Counted from the stretch's first letter, positions 16,982 through 26,531 are shown. The stretch: 64,000 bases of DNA from Kribbella caucasensis (GCF_004361855.1 NZ_SNWQ01000008.1:1-64000); one strand, 5' to 3'. The notes: generated from the sequence alone by a model not told the origin. Numbers and translations are program-made.

Positions 16982-17674
16982 ATGTCCGACCTGCTGTGGA
17001 ACCGGCAGCCACCGCCGAGCCGGGGACCGAAACCGGCCCTGACCCTCGACGGCATCGCCTCCGCCGGGATCGTGATCGCCGACGCCGAGGGACTCGACGC
17101 GGTCTCGATGCAGCGGGTCGCGGCCGACCTGAACTTCACCAAGATGGCGCTCTACCGATACGTCCCGGGCAAGGCCGAACTGGTCGCGGTGATGAGCGAC
17201 CAGGCCATGGGCGCACCGCCCGACCAGCCCAAGAAGCCGTGGCGCGAGGCGCTCGAAACCTGGGCGAACGACCTCTACCGGGGGTTCGAGCGCCACCCCT
17301 GGCTGCTGCTCTCGACGGTCGGCCGGCGGCTGATCGGCCCCAATGAGCTGACCTGGACCGACCGCGGCCTCCAAGCGACGGCCGGCACCGGGCTCAACGG
17401 CGGCGAGCAACTCGACGCGATCGTGGTCATCACCGGCCACGTGCGGACGATCGCCCAGCAGTCGCTCACCATGCCGGGCGGAACCGTCGGCGTGACCGCG
17501 GAACAGATCACCAAGACCTTGATCGACGCCGTCACCAGCGATCCCGACCGCTTCCCCGGACTGGCGGCCGCGCTGCCCACCCTCGGCGAGAACCAGAACG
17601 AGGGCTTCAACTTCGGGCTGCAGCGGATCCTTGACGGTCTCGAGGTCTTGGTCGCGCGGCGCGCGAAACGCTGA
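16982..17674 (+). CDS. TetR/AcrR-family regulator
   Basis: A 230-residue repressor with TetR N-terminal helix-turn-helix (ALTLDGIASAGIVIADAEG, VSMQRVAADLNFTKMALYRY, VPGKAEL) and a TetR_C_1-like ligand domain (PWREALETWANDLYRGFERH, then the GYVRTI-like GHVRTIAQQ). GGGAG at 16973-16977 is a good ribosome-binding site for ATG 16982. It lies divergent from the FAD monooxygenase, and such pairs usually encode a drug- or phenolic-responsive switch. Its 3' end overlaps the convergent AraC gene by 68 bp. Confidence 0.92.
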   Translation: MSDLLWNRQPPPSRGPKPALTLDGIASAGIVIADAEGLDAVSMQRVAADLNFTKMALYRYVPGKAELVAVMSDQAMGAPPDQPKKPWREALETWANDLYRGFERHPWLLLSTVGRRLIGPNELTWTDRGLQATAGTGLNGGEQLDAIVVITGHVRTIAQQSLTMPGGTVGVTAEQITKTLIDAVTSDPDRFPGLAAALPTLGENQNEGFNFGLQRILDGLEVLVARRAKR

Positions 17675-18539
17675 ACCGGGCCCGGTAGTTCGACGCGCTC
17701 AGGCCGTAGTGCGACTTGAACCGGCGGGCGAAGTAGTTCTGGTCCGGCCAGCCGACCGCTTCGCCGATCCGGTTGATCGGCTCGTCGGTGTGCAGCAGGC
17801 GGTCGGCCGCCAGCTCGACCCGGTGCCGGGACAGGTACGCCATCGGCGGCAGCCCGGTGGCCGACTTGAAGAGCCGGACCAGATACCCCGGAACCAGGTG
17901 CAGCTCGTCGGCCAGCTCGGTCAGCGTCCACTGGTACTCGGGCTGGGCCTCCATCATCCGCATCGCATCGAGCACCGCCGGATGCGTGTGCCCGGCTCCA
18001 CCTGACGTGCCGCCCTCGACGGCCCGCGCCAGAGTGCTGAGAAACAGGGACAGCCTGCCGACGATGTCACCCCGATGCAGGCTCACCGGAAGATCGCGGA
18101 GCTGCTCCAATCCGTCGAGGTGGCCGAGGAGCTCGGCGAAGGTCTCGCCGCCGACATGCGTGGCGAGGATGCCCCGGCGCTGGGCCGAGAACGGTCCGGT
18201 CCAAAGCAGGTAGCCCAGCAGTGGATCCTCGCGGGTCCAGGCGAGTTCCCGCCGCATCAGCTCCGCCGAGAAGCAGCAGTTGTAGACCTCCAGAGACCGG
18301 CAGTCCTCGTACCCGTGCCAGACGCCCGGCCGGAGCAGGATCACGTCGCCGACGACCAGCTTCTGCCGGCCCGCGAGACTCTCGTGAAACCCCTGTCCGC
18401 CGACAACGACGGCCACCTCGAAGAAGCTGTGGGTGTGCACGGGATGGCTGTTCTCGTGCACATATCGCCCGGCGAAGGCGAGCGTGCCGTCGACGAAGTG
18501 CAGCAGCGTGCGGGTGGCCACGACCGGCGGATCGTCCAT
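17607..18539 (-). CDS. AraC-family transcriptional regulator of the rhamnoside module
   Basis: A 310-residue AraC protein from ATG 18539. The N-terminal cupin sensor has HENSHPVHTHSFFEVAVVVG, then LRPGVWHGYEDC. The C-terminal double HTH has WTLTELADELHLVPGYLVRL and GEAVGWPDQNYFARRFKSHY. It is divergent from the GH78 rhamnosidase gene across a 183-bp gap, so it probably senses a rhamnose-containing ligand and activates that operon; this is inference from position. Its last 68 bp overlap the TetR gene on the other strand. Confidence 0.92.
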   Translation of the reverse strand: MDDPPVVATRTLLHFVDGTLAFAGRYVHENSHPVHTHSFFEVAVVVGGQGFHESLAGRQKLVVGDVILLRPGVWHGYEDCRSLEVYNCCFSAELMRRELAWTREDPLLGYLLWTGPFSAQRRGILATHVGGETFAELLGHLDGLEQLRDLPVSLHRGDIVGRLSLFLSTLARAVEGGTSGGAGHTHPAVLDAMRMMEAQPEYQWTLTELADELHLVPGYLVRLFKSATGLPPMAYLSRHRVELAADRLLHTDEPINRIGEAVGWPDQNYFARRFKSHYGLSASNYRARFSVSRAARPRPRDRQGSAAARS

Positions 18540-18692
18540 GCTCCAACATACGAGCCGAAGTGCATTTTGTGCTACCACGAGTGCACTGCGGGCTATGCCG
18601 CGACCAGCAACGGCCCCAAGATCGGGGAACAGGCGAAACCTTCCCGCCACCACCCCGTAACAACTCGACCCCGACCAACCGCAGCCATCCGA

Positions 18693-18704
18693 TGAATCGT
18701 TTCA
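18693..18704. promoter_or_regulatory. LacI-type operator-like palindrome upstream of the rhamnosidase
   Basis: TGAATCGTTTCA is an imperfect palindrome of the TGAAACGNTTCA type bound by many actinobacterial LacI-family repressors. It lies 19 bp before the GH78 start and just upstream of its ribosome-binding site. No LacI gene lies in this neighbourhood. Confidence 0.5.
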
Positions 18705-18722
18705 GTCTCGTCTGGAGTGCAC

Positions 18723-21560
18723 ATGCCGCGACCCGTAGCACCCGTCCAGCTTCGCTTCGAGCACCGCACAGACCCCGGCCCGGTGCTGGGAATCGGGACC
18801 GCCGTCCCCCGATTGTCCTGGCAGCTCCCGACCGCCGACGCCGGCTACCGGCAGACGGCGTACGAGGTGGAGATCGTCCGTGGTGACGCAGCGCCTGAGC
18901 TGGTCGCCGTCGAATCCGTCGATCAAGTGCTGGTGCCCTGGCCCGGTACGCCGCTGAGCTCGCGGGAGTCGGCCGCCGTCCGAGTCCGGGTTCGCGGTGA
19001 GGGCGACTGGAGTGAGTGGAGCGAGCCGGCCACGGTTGAGGCCGGCTTGCTCAATGCGGAGGACTGGACGGCCCAGTTCGTGAGCCCGCACGAGATCGGT
19101 GGTCTCAACGCCCCCGCTCCCCTGCTCAGTGGAGTCGTCGAGCTTCCCGCCGATATCGTCCGCGCTCGCCTCTACGCGACTGCGCATGGGATCTACGAGG
19201 CCGAGCTGAACGGTCGCCGGGTGGGTGACGAGCAACTCGCGCCCGGCTGGACGGCGTACCAGCAGCGGCTGCGGTATCAGACGTACGACGTGACCGAGCT
19301 GGTCGAGGCCGGCGAGAACAAGCTGGAATTCCTGCTCGGCAACGGGTGGTACCGCGGCCGGCTCGGCTTCCAAGGCAAGCAGGCCCTGTACGGCGACCGG
19401 CTGGCCGTGCTCGCGCAACTGGAGGTCACCACCGCCGACGGCGAGGTCAAGGTGCTCGCCAGCGACGGGACCTGGACCGCCCGCGAGAGTGCCGTGACCG
19501 CCGACGACCTGTACGACGGCCAGAGCGTCGACCTCCGCCGCGAAGCCGGTGCGGTGAGCCCGGTCGACGTCGTGGAAGCTGATCTCGGTCTACTGGTCGC
19601 ACCAGATGGACCGCCGGTTCGGGTGACCGATGTTCTTCCGGTCCAGACCGTGACCACCTCACCCGCTGGCAAGACCCTGGTGGACTTCGGCCAGAACGTC
19701 GTCGGGCGTCTTCGGCTCCGGGTCCGCGGCGGCAGCGAGGGCGACGAGATCGTCCTGCGCCACGCGGAGGTCCTGGAGAACGGCGAACTCGGCGTCCGCC
19801 CGCTGCGCACCGCCAAGGCGACCGACACGTTCATCCTCGCCGGAACCGACGAGGTGACGCTCGAGCCGACGCTGACCTTCCACGGATTCCGGTACGCCGA
19901 GATCACCGGTGTCGCCGACCTGCGCGCCGAGGATGTCGAAGCGGTCGTGGTCGGCTCGGATCTGCGCCGCACCGGGTGGTTCGACTCCTCGCACAACCTG
20001 CTGAACCGCTTCCACGAGAACGTCGTCTGGGGTATGCGCGGCAACTTCGTCGACGTGCCGACCGACTGCCCGCAGCGCGATGAGCGGCTCGGCTGGACCG
20101 GTGACATCCAGGTCTTCTCCCCCAGCGCGAGCTTCCTCTTCGACAGCGCCGGGTTCCTGACCAACTGGCTCGCCGATCTCGCGGTCGAGCAGCAGAAGGA
20201 CGGCTCGGTGCCGTTCGTGATCCCGGACGTGATCCGCCAGCAGGGTCCGGCGACCGCCGCTTGGGGTGACGCGGCAACGATCGTGCCCTGGGTGCTCTAC
20301 GAACGCACGGGTGACGCCGGTCTGCTCGCGCGGCAGCTGCCGAGTATGCGGGCCTGGGTCGACCGGATGGCCGATCTCGCCGGCGACGACCTGCTCTGGT
20401 CCGGTGGTTTCCAGTTCGGTGACTGGCTCGACCCGACCGCACCGCCCGAGAACCCGTTCCAGGCCAAGGCGGATCACGATGTCGTCGCGACCGCGCACCT
20501 GGCCCGGTCGGCTGAGGTCGTCGCGCTGGCGGCCGAGGTGGTCGGTGACGGCGAGCTGGTCCGTGAGTACGCCGCACTGGCTGAGCGGGTGCGGGCGGCG
20601 TTCGCGAAGGAGTATGCGACCGAAGGTGGTCGCGTGCTGAGTGATGCGGCGACCACCTATGCGTTGGCGTTACAGTGGGCGCTGCTGCCGACCGAGGAGC
20701 AGCGGAAGCGAGCGGGGCAACGGCTGGCGGATCTGGTCCGTACGTCCGGCTTCCGGATCAGCACCGGGTTCGTGGGGACGCCGCTGATCACGGACGCGTT
20801 GACCGATGCCGGTGAGCCCGATCTCGCCTACCGGTTGCTGTTGCAGACCGGCTGCCCGTCCTGGCTGTACTCCGTGACGATGGGCGCCACCACCGTCTGG
20901 GAACGCTGGGACAGCATGCTTCCCGACGGCAGCATCAACCCCGGCCAGATGACGTCGTTCAACCACTACGCACTCGGTGCCGTGGCGGACTGGATGCACC
21001 GCCGAGTCGCCGGCCTGGCCGCCGCGGCACCGGGGTACCGACGGCTCGTCATCCGGCCCGAGGTCAACGCGCGACTCACTCACGCCGAGGCCCGCCACCT
21101 CACGCCGTACGGCGAGGCGTCGGTCTCGTGGAAGCGGGCGGACGGGCAGCTGCAGTTGACCGTCACGGTCCCGGTCGGTGCGACGGCTGAAGTCCACGTG
21201 CCGGGCGGCGGCGAGCCCGTTGAAGTTGCCCACGGCAAGCACGAGTGGACGGTGCCGGACCCGGTCGCGACCGCGACGCCATTGGCCGCGGATCCCACCA
21301 TCCGGCAGTTGATGGACCACGAACCGACCTGGAACGCACTCGTCGCAGCAGCTCAGGACGCCGGCGTCGTCGGCCAGTCGGCCGTTGTCTTCGGCGATGA
21401 CGGCACCCCGGTCGACGCCGATCTGCACCTCGCGCGCCGGGTGCAGCGATACCTGGACGAGCCGGCCGGCCAGTTCGCGGAGGTCGCCACCGGCTGGGGT
21501 CGCGGCCCGGGCACGGAAGCTCTCCAGGCCCGCATCGACACCCTGCTCCGGCAGCCATGA
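18723..21560 (+). CDS. Alpha-L-rhamnosidase, GH78
   Basis: A 945-residue family-78 glycoside hydrolase that releases terminal alpha-L-rhamnose. Modules in order: N-terminal beta domain (about 1-130), Bac_rhamnosid_N (about 140-310, GWYRGRLGF), a beta domain with VDFGQNVVGRLRLRV, and the (alpha/alpha)6 barrel starting near 430. The barrel has the DERLGWTGD motif (general acid Glu, about residue 455) and TTVWERWDS (second Glu). A C-terminal beta domain with YRRLVIRPEV follows. There is no signal peptide, so it acts on imported oligosaccharides. ATG 18723 has TGGAG about 6 bp upstream. It is first in an operon with an ABC importer and extends unusually at the C-terminus (about 60 helical residues). 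Confidence 0.95.
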   Translation: MPRPVAPVQLRFEHRTDPGPVLGIGTAVPRLSWQLPTADAGYRQTAYEVEIVRGDAAPELVAVESVDQVLVPWPGTPLSSRESAAVRVRVRGEGDWSEWSEPATVEAGLLNAEDWTAQFVSPHEIGGLNAPAPLLSGVVELPADIVRARLYATAHGIYEAELNGRRVGDEQLAPGWTAYQQRLRYQTYDVTELVEAGENKLEFLLGNGWYRGRLGFQGKQALYGDRLAVLAQLEVTTADGEVKVLASDGTWTARESAVTADDLYDGQSVDLRREAGAVSPVDVVEADLGLLVAPDGPPVRVTDVLPVQTVTTSPAGKTLVDFGQNVVGRLRLRVRGGSEGDEIVLRHAEVLENGELGVRPLRTAKATDTFILAGTDEVTLEPTLTFHGFRYAEITGVADLRAEDVEAVVVGSDLRRTGWFDSSHNLLNRFHENVVWGMRGNFVDVPTDCPQRDERLGWTGDIQVFSPSASFLFDSAGFLTNWLADLAVEQQKDGSVPFVIPDVIRQQGPATAAWGDAATIVPWVLYERTGDAGLLARQLPSMRAWVDRMADLAGDDLLWSGGFQFGDWLDPTAPPENPFQAKADHDVVATAHLARSAEVVALAAEVVGDGELVREYAALAERVRAAFAKEYATEGGRVLSDAATTYALALQWALLPTEEQRKRAGQRLADLVRTSGFRISTGFVGTPLITDALTDAGEPDLAYRLLLQTGCPSWLYSVTMGATTVWERWDSMLPDGSINPGQMTSFNHYALGAVADWMHRRVAGLAAAAPGYRRLVIRPEVNARLTHAEARHLTPYGEASVSWKRADGQLQLTVTVPVGATAEVHVPGGGEPVEVAHGKHEWTVPDPVATATPLAADPTIRQLMDHEPTWNALVAAAQDAGVVGQSAVVFGDDGTPVDADLHLARRVQRYLDEPAGQFAEVATGWGRGPGTEALQARIDTLLRQP

Positions 21561-21594
21561 ACATCCCCGGCCCGAACACCCCCTGGAGGTCACG

Positions 21595-22923
21595 ATGAGG
21601 ATCGGAACACGTTCGACAGCACTGGCCGTCTTCGCGGCAGGCACACTCATACTGAGCGCCTGCAGCGCCGGCAGTCTCGGCTCCAGCGACGAGGGAGGGT
21701 CCGGCTCGGTCAGCATCACCTATCTGACGACCAACCAGGACCAGGACGTCAAGGAGGCCGAGCAACTCGCCAAGGACTTCACCGCGAAGAACCCCGGCAT
21801 CACGGTCAAGGTCGAAACCCGCCCGGGCGGTACCGAGGGCGACAACATCATCAAGACCCGGCTGTCGACCGGCGACATGGTCGACGTGTTCAACTACAAC
21901 ACCGGGTCGCTGTTCCAGGCGATCGCGCCGCCGAAGAATCTCCTCCCGATCGACGACCAGCCCTACATCGGTGACCTGGACGAGAACTTCAAGAAGACCG
22001 TGACCGCCGACGGGAAGGTGTACGGCGCACCGGTCGGCGGCTTCATGGGCGGTGCGGTCCTCTACAGCATCCCGGTCTACACCAAGCTCGGCCTGAAGGT
22101 GCCGACGACCTGGTCCGAGTTCATGGCCAACAACGCCAAGATCAAGGCGTCCGGGGACGGGGTCGCGCCGGTGATCCAGACCTACGGCGAGACCTGGACA
22201 TCGCAGCTGTTCGTCCTCGGCGACTTCCACAACGTTTCCGCGGCCGAGCCGGACTTCGCCGACAAGTACACCAAGAACGAGGCGAAGTACGCGACGTCGC
22301 CGGCCGCGGTGAAGGGGTTCGAGCACACCCAGCAGGTGCACGACCTCGGCTACGAGAACAAGGACTTCGCCTCGGCCAAGCTGCCGGACGGCCTCAAGAT
22401 GCTTGCCACCGGCAAGGGTGCGCACTACCCGATCCTGTCCGGTGTGGTCGCCAACATGATCGCCACCTACCCGGACGCGGCCAAGACCGTCGGACTGTTC
22501 GCGCTGCCTGGTGACGACGCGGCCAAGAACGGCCTGACCCTATGGACGCCGGGCGGCCTCTACATCCCGACGACCACCACGGGTGACAAGCTGGAGGCGG
22601 CCAAGAAGTTCCTGGCCTTCGTCGCCAGCCCCGACGGCTGCAAGTCACAGTCCACGGCGGGTGCGCCGACCGGTCCGTACGCCGTCAAGGGTTGTGAACT
22701 GCCGGCCGACGTACCGCAGGCCATCAAGGACATGCAGCCATACCTCGACAAGCCGGGGGCGTCCAGCCTGGCGCTGGAGTTCCTGTCGCCGGTGAAGGGC
22801 CCCTCGCTGGAGCAGATCACCGTCGAGGTCGGGTCCGGCATCCGCAAGGCGAAGGACGGCGCGGCCCGGTACGACGAGGACGTCAAGAAGCAGGCGCAAC
22901 AGCTCGGACTGGCGGGTTGGTGA
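21595..22923 (+). CDS. ABC sugar transporter, substrate-binding lipoprotein
   Basis: A 442-residue CUT1-type solute-binding protein. The signal peptide ends in a lipobox (LILSACSAG, lipidated Cys about residue 22). Typical features are AEQLAKDFTAKNPGITVKVE, STGDMVDVFNYNTG and YTKLGLKVPTTWSEF. The long in-frame extension upstream of ATG 21595 is the antisense-like tail of the GH78 gene and is not used; GGAGG precedes the ATG. With the two permeases it would import an oligosaccharide, probably rhamnose-containing, for the GH78 enzyme. No ATPase gene is present; CUT1 systems often share MsmK/MsiK. Confidence 0.93.
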   Translation: MRIGTRSTALAVFAAGTLILSACSAGSLGSSDEGGSGSVSITYLTTNQDQDVKEAEQLAKDFTAKNPGITVKVETRPGGTEGDNIIKTRLSTGDMVDVFNYNTGSLFQAIAPPKNLLPIDDQPYIGDLDENFKKTVTADGKVYGAPVGGFMGGAVLYSIPVYTKLGLKVPTTWSEFMANNAKIKASGDGVAPVIQTYGETWTSQLFVLGDFHNVSAAEPDFADKYTKNEAKYATSPAAVKGFEHTQQVHDLGYENKDFASAKLPDGLKMLATGKGAHYPILSGVVANMIATYPDAAKTVGLFALPGDDAAKNGLTLWTPGGLYIPTTTTGDKLEAAKKFLAFVASPDGCKSQSTAGAPTGPYAVKGCELPADVPQAIKDMQPYLDKPGASSLALEFLSPVKGPSLEQITVEVGSGIRKAKDGAARYDEDVKKQAQQLGLAGW

Positions 22924-23855
22924 AGTCGGTGACCATCACCTCGATCCGCCCGCGGTCGCGCTCTGACGCAACCCCGGCCGCACCCGCGGCCGGGGGGAAG
23001 TTCTACACGCCGTACTCGTTCTGGTTCTACCTGCCCACCGCGGTGATCTACAGCGTGTTGTTCCTCGTCCCGACCTTCGCCTCCTTCTACTACAGCCTGA
23101 CCCGGTGGAGCCTGTTCGAGTCGAAATTCATCGGGCTGGACAACTTCGTCCTGTTCTTCCAGGAGCCGGCCTTGGTCAAAGGCTTCACCAACACCTTGAT
23201 CTTCGCGGTGGTGACGTCCGGGTCCAAGGTGGTGCTCGGCCTGCTGCTCGCCGTCCTGCTTACGTCGCGGATCGTCGGCCGCGGGTATCTTCGCTCGGTC
23301 GTCTTCTTCCCGGTGCTGGTCAGCACCATCGGCGTCGGCCTGTTGTTCCAGGTGCTGATGAACCCCGAGCAGGGCCTGATCAACGGCGCCCTCGGCGTGA
23401 TCGGCATCGACGGACCTGGCTGGCTGACCGACCCGAAGTGGGCGCTGATGTCGATCGCGCTCGTCGATGTGTGGAAGGGCGTCGGGCTGGCGACCCTGAT
23501 CTACATCGCCGGCATCGTGTCGATCCCGCGGGAGTACATGGAGGCGGCCCGGGTCGATGGGGCCGGGTCGTGGGAGTCGTTCCGGCGGATCGTGCTGCCG
23601 CTGTCCCGGCCGGCCACCGTCACCGTCGTCATCTTGTCCCTGATCGGCGGCCTGCGGTCGTTCGAGCTGATCTGGGCGATGACGCGCGGCGGGCCCGGGT
23701 TCACCTCGGACGTGATCTCGTCGGTGATCTACAAGCAGTACCAGGCCGGGTTCTACGGCCTGTCGACGGCCGGCAACGTGATCCTGTTCCTGGTGGTCAC
23801 CGCGATCGTCCTGCCGCTGTCGTGGTTCCTGAACCGGAAGGAGGTGAACCTGTGA
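22920..23855 (+). CDS. ABC sugar transporter permease (MalF-like)
   Basis: A 311-residue inner-membrane permease with six predicted helices. The EAA loop is EYMEAARVDGAGSWESFRRI and the C-terminus is SWFLNRKEVNL. The GTG at 22920 overlaps the stop of the binding-protein gene, and its own stop overlaps the second permease start (GTGA), showing tight translational coupling. A TTG one codon earlier is an alternative start. Confidence 0.93.
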   Translation: MKSVTITSIRPRSRSDATPAAPAAGGKFYTPYSFWFYLPTAVIYSVLFLVPTFASFYYSLTRWSLFESKFIGLDNFVLFFQEPALVKGFTNTLIFAVVTSGSKVVLGLLLAVLLTSRIVGRGYLRSVVFFPVLVSTIGVGLLFQVLMNPEQGLINGALGVIGIDGPGWLTDPKWALMSIALVDVWKGVGLATLIYIAGIVSIPREYMEAARVDGAGSWESFRRIVLPLSRPATVTVVILSLIGGLRSFELIWAMTRGGPGFTSDVISSVIYKQYQAGFYGLSTAGNVILFLVVTAIVLPLSWFLNRKEVNL

Positions 23856-24703
23856 GCACCGCCGAACTCGTCAACCACAAACCGGGCCGGAGCTACCTGC
23901 TCAGCGCGGTCGCGATCGTGTCCTCGGTCGTGGTCTTCGTCATCCCGTTCGCCTTCATCGTGCTTACCGCGATGAAGGACCGGCAGCAGGCCGCGGACCT
24001 CGACTTCACCTGGCCACACCAGTTCCAGTTCGTGCAGAACTTCGTGGAAGTGGTCAAGGCCCGCGACTACATGCTGGTGATCGCCTTCATCAACAGCACG
24101 ATCCTGACCGTGGCCAGTGTGGCCGGCATGGTGGTTCTGGCGGCGATGGCCGGGTTCGTGCTGCAGCGGCGGAGGAGCAAGTGGAACGGCTTCATCAACT
24201 TCCTGGTGCTGTCCGGGCTGATCATCCCGCCGGCCGTCGTACCGACGATCTGGGTACTGCAGAAACTCGGGCTGTTCAAGACCATGCCCGGGCTGATCCT
24301 GATCGAGATCGCCTTCGGGTTGTCGTTCTGCATCCTGCTGTTCCGGGCCTTCGTCGCGACCATTCCCCGCGAACTCGACGAGGCCGCGATCATCGACGGC
24401 GCCGGGCCGTTGCGGCTGTTCTTCCGGGTCATCTTCCCGCTGCTCAGATCGGTCATCATCACGGTCGTCGTGGTCCAGTCGGTCAACGTGTTCAACGACT
24501 TCGTGAACCCGCTGTACTTCCTCCCCGGCGACCAGAACGCGACCGTCCAGCTGACCCTCTACAACTTCTCCGGCCAGTTCAGCACCCAGTACAACCTGCT
24601 GTTCATGGACATCCTCCTGATCACCATCCCACCCCTGATCATGTTCCTCTTCTTCAACCGCCAGATCGTCGCCGGCATGACCTCCGGCGCCATCAAGGGC
24701 TAG
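23852..24703 (+). CDS. ABC sugar transporter permease (MalG-like)
   Basis: A 283-residue permease with six helices and the EAA motif ELDEAAIIDGAGPLRLFFRV. A strong AAGGAGGTGA ribosome-binding site lies at 23838-23847, inside the upstream gene, before GTG 23852. It forms the import channel with the MalF-like subunit. Its stop codon shares the CTAG at 24700-24703 with the stop of the convergent methyltransferase. Confidence 0.93.
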   Translation: MSTAELVNHKPGRSYLLSAVAIVSSVVVFVIPFAFIVLTAMKDRQQAADLDFTWPHQFQFVQNFVEVVKARDYMLVIAFINSTILTVASVAGMVVLAAMAGFVLQRRRSKWNGFINFLVLSGLIIPPAVVPTIWVLQKLGLFKTMPGLILIEIAFGLSFCILLFRAFVATIPRELDEAAIIDGAGPLRLFFRVIFPLLRSVIITVVVVQSVNVFNDFVNPLYFLPGDQNATVQLTLYNFSGQFSTQYNLLFMDILLITIPPLIMFLFFNRQIVAGMTSGAIKG

Positions 24704-25338
24704 TCCGGTTTGCGCACCAGCAGGTACGCCTGCGGTTGCTTCTCGTTCTCGCGTTGGGCGCTGGTGAGGGTGGCCACCTCGGCGAAGCCGACCTCGGTCA
24801 GGAGGCTGTTGATGTCGGCCGGTTGGTAGCGGTAGACATCGAGGGACAGCGGATGACCGTAGGCCTCGTCGAGGTGGTAGGTGCCGGTGCCGACCTTGAA
24901 GCCGTGCAGGAGGACGCCGCCCGGCGCCAGCACGCGGAAGATCTCGGCGAACACCTTGGGCAGATCCTCCGGCGGGGTGTGGACCAGCGAGTACCACGCG
25001 AGCGCGCCGGCGAGCTGACCGTCGGGCAGATCGAGGTCCAGCAGGCTGCCCGTCTCGAAGCGGAGATCCGGGTACTCCGTCCGCGCGACCTCGAGCATCC
25101 CGGGCGACAGGTCGATGCCGAACACGTCCAGCCCGAGGGCGGTCAGGTACTCAGTGACTACGCCGGTACCGCAGCCGAGATCGCCGATCGATCCCTCATG
25201 GTCAGGCAGCAACTCGGCGAACAGGTCGAGTGCGGCTGTGTTGAACGGGCTCGCGGTGAGCATTTCGCGGACGATCTTGTGGTAGCTGACGGCAGCGGTG
25301 TCGTACGACGCGCGGGTCGTCTCCAGATACGAGGTCAT
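24700..25338 (-). CDS. Class I SAM-dependent methyltransferase
   Basis: A 212-residue Rossmann-fold methyltransferase. Motif I is GDLGCGTGVVTEYL, the acidic post-I residue is in FGIDLSPGMLEVAR, and motif II-like LAGALAWYSLVHTPPED is followed by LAPGGVLLHGF. Start ATG 25338 is chosen because the MTSYLETTRASYD start fits the family. Substrate unknown. It ends convergently with the permease gene, the two stops overlapping in a CTAG. Confidence 0.9.
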   Translation of the reverse strand: MTSYLETTRASYDTAAVSYHKIVREMLTASPFNTAALDLFAELLPDHEGSIGDLGCGTGVVTEYLTALGLDVFGIDLSPGMLEVARTEYPDLRFETGSLLDLDLPDGQLAGALAWYSLVHTPPEDLPKVFAEIFRVLAPGGVLLHGFKVGTGTYHLDEAYGHPLSLDVYRYQPADINSLLTEVGFAEVATLTSAQRENEKQPQAYLLVRKPD

Positions 25339-25397
25339 GGTCCGGGACCCTAAACGGCGGCACCGACAAGATCCGTCAGCGCACACTCAGCGCACAC

Positions 25398-26531
25398 TCA
25401 GAGCACGGTCGGCAGGCGCTCGGCCAGTAGTTCGTAGTCGCGGAGCGAGTTGTAGGCGTGCGCGGACAACCGGACGAACACCCGCTCGTCGAACCCGGTC
25501 AAGGTGATCTCGGCCTTCAGCTCCCGGGACACGCGGACCTTGAACGCCTCCCCCGCATCCGGCGATCGCTCCCCCGTGAACGGCACCTCGACCAACCGCA
25601 TCGTCGCCGCCGGGTGGGCGACATCCGGCAACTCCGTACCGAGCGCCTTGGCCAGCAATCGGGCGCCCTCGTCGATCAGGGCCGACAGCTGCGGCCGGCG
25701 TACGGGCCAGTCCAACTCGGCCAGCACCTTCAGCGACTCGGGGGCCGCCATCCACGGCGTGTAGTCGTAGGTGCCCTGCATGTCGAACCGCTCGGGCAGC
25801 CGTTCGTCGTACTCGGACCAGGACACGATCAGGGGGAGCGTCCCGGATCGCCACTTGTCCGCAACCACCAGTCCGGCGGTCGGGCGCAGGGAGGACGGCC
25901 ACTTGTGGAAGTTCCCGGTCCAGAAGTCGGCCCCGTCGGCGGCCGGCTCGTCGATCAGGCCGGGCGCGTGCGCACCGTCGACGATCACCGGGATCCCGTC
26001 GCACGCCTCGACCAGGCGCCGGATCGGGAACACCATCGCGGTCGCCGAACTGATCTGGTCCACGATCAACGCGGCCGTCCGCTCGTCCAGCTCGGCCTTG
26101 ATCAGGGCGACCACGGTGTCGTCGTCGGCTTCCAGCGGTACGTCGACCACGACCACGTCGGCCTGGTTGGCCCGGGCGAACCGCTCAGCGGCGTACCGGA
26201 CGGCACCGTACGTGTGGTTGGTCAGGACGATCCGGCTGCCCGCGGGGATCTGGATCGTGGCCAAGGCGACCGTGACGCCGGCACTCGCGTTCGGGATCAG
26301 GGCGAAGCCGGACGGGTCGGTGTGGAGGTAGTCGGCGAGCTCGCGACGGCTTGCGGCCAGCCGGTCCGCGACCGACCGGAACCACAGCATCGGGTTCGCC
26401 TCGGTCTCCGCCCGCAGCAGGGCCTGGAGCTCCTGTGTCCGGCGGGGCACCGCGCCGTACGAGCCGTGGTTGAGGTGCAGGACAGTGGGGTCGAGGGACC
26501 ACAGGTCCGGGCGGGGGCTGAGTTCCGTCAC
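25398..26531 (-). CDS. PLP-dependent class V aminotransferase (isopenicillin N epimerase-like)
   Basis: A 377-residue fold-type I enzyme. LNHGSYGAVPRRTQEL at the start and LHTDPSGFALIPNASAGV are typical of the epimerase-like subgroup. The PLP Asp is in VIVDGAHAPGLID and the Schiff-base Lys in WTGNFHKWPS. Members act on cysteine, isopenicillin N or other amines; no beta-lactam genes are nearby, so an unassigned lyase or epimerase is likelier. It lies upstream of the methyltransferase on the same strand with 59 bp between. Confidence 0.9.
   Translation of the reverse strand: MTELSPRPDLWSLDPTVLHLNHGSYGAVPRRTQELQALLRAETEANPMLWFRSVADRLAASRRELADYLHTDPSGFALIPNASAGVTVALATIQIPAGSRIVLTNHTYGAVRYAAERFARANQADVVVVDVPLEADDDTVVALIKAELDERTAALIVDQISSATAMVFPIRRLVEACDGIPVIVDGAHAPGLIDEPAADGADFWTGNFHKWPSSLRPTAGLVVADKWRSGTLPLIVSWSEYDERLPERFDMQGTYDYTPWMAAPESLKVLAELDWPVRRPQLSALIDEGARLLAKALGTELPDVAHPAATMRLVEVPFTGERSPDAGEAFKVRVSRELKAEITLTGFDERVFVRLSAHAYNSLRDYELLAERLPTVL

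Noticed and set aside
25398..26531. Isopenicillin N epimerase as a sign of beta-lactam production
   Set aside because: No ACV synthetase or IPNS genes nearby; the class V aminotransferase family has many other members.
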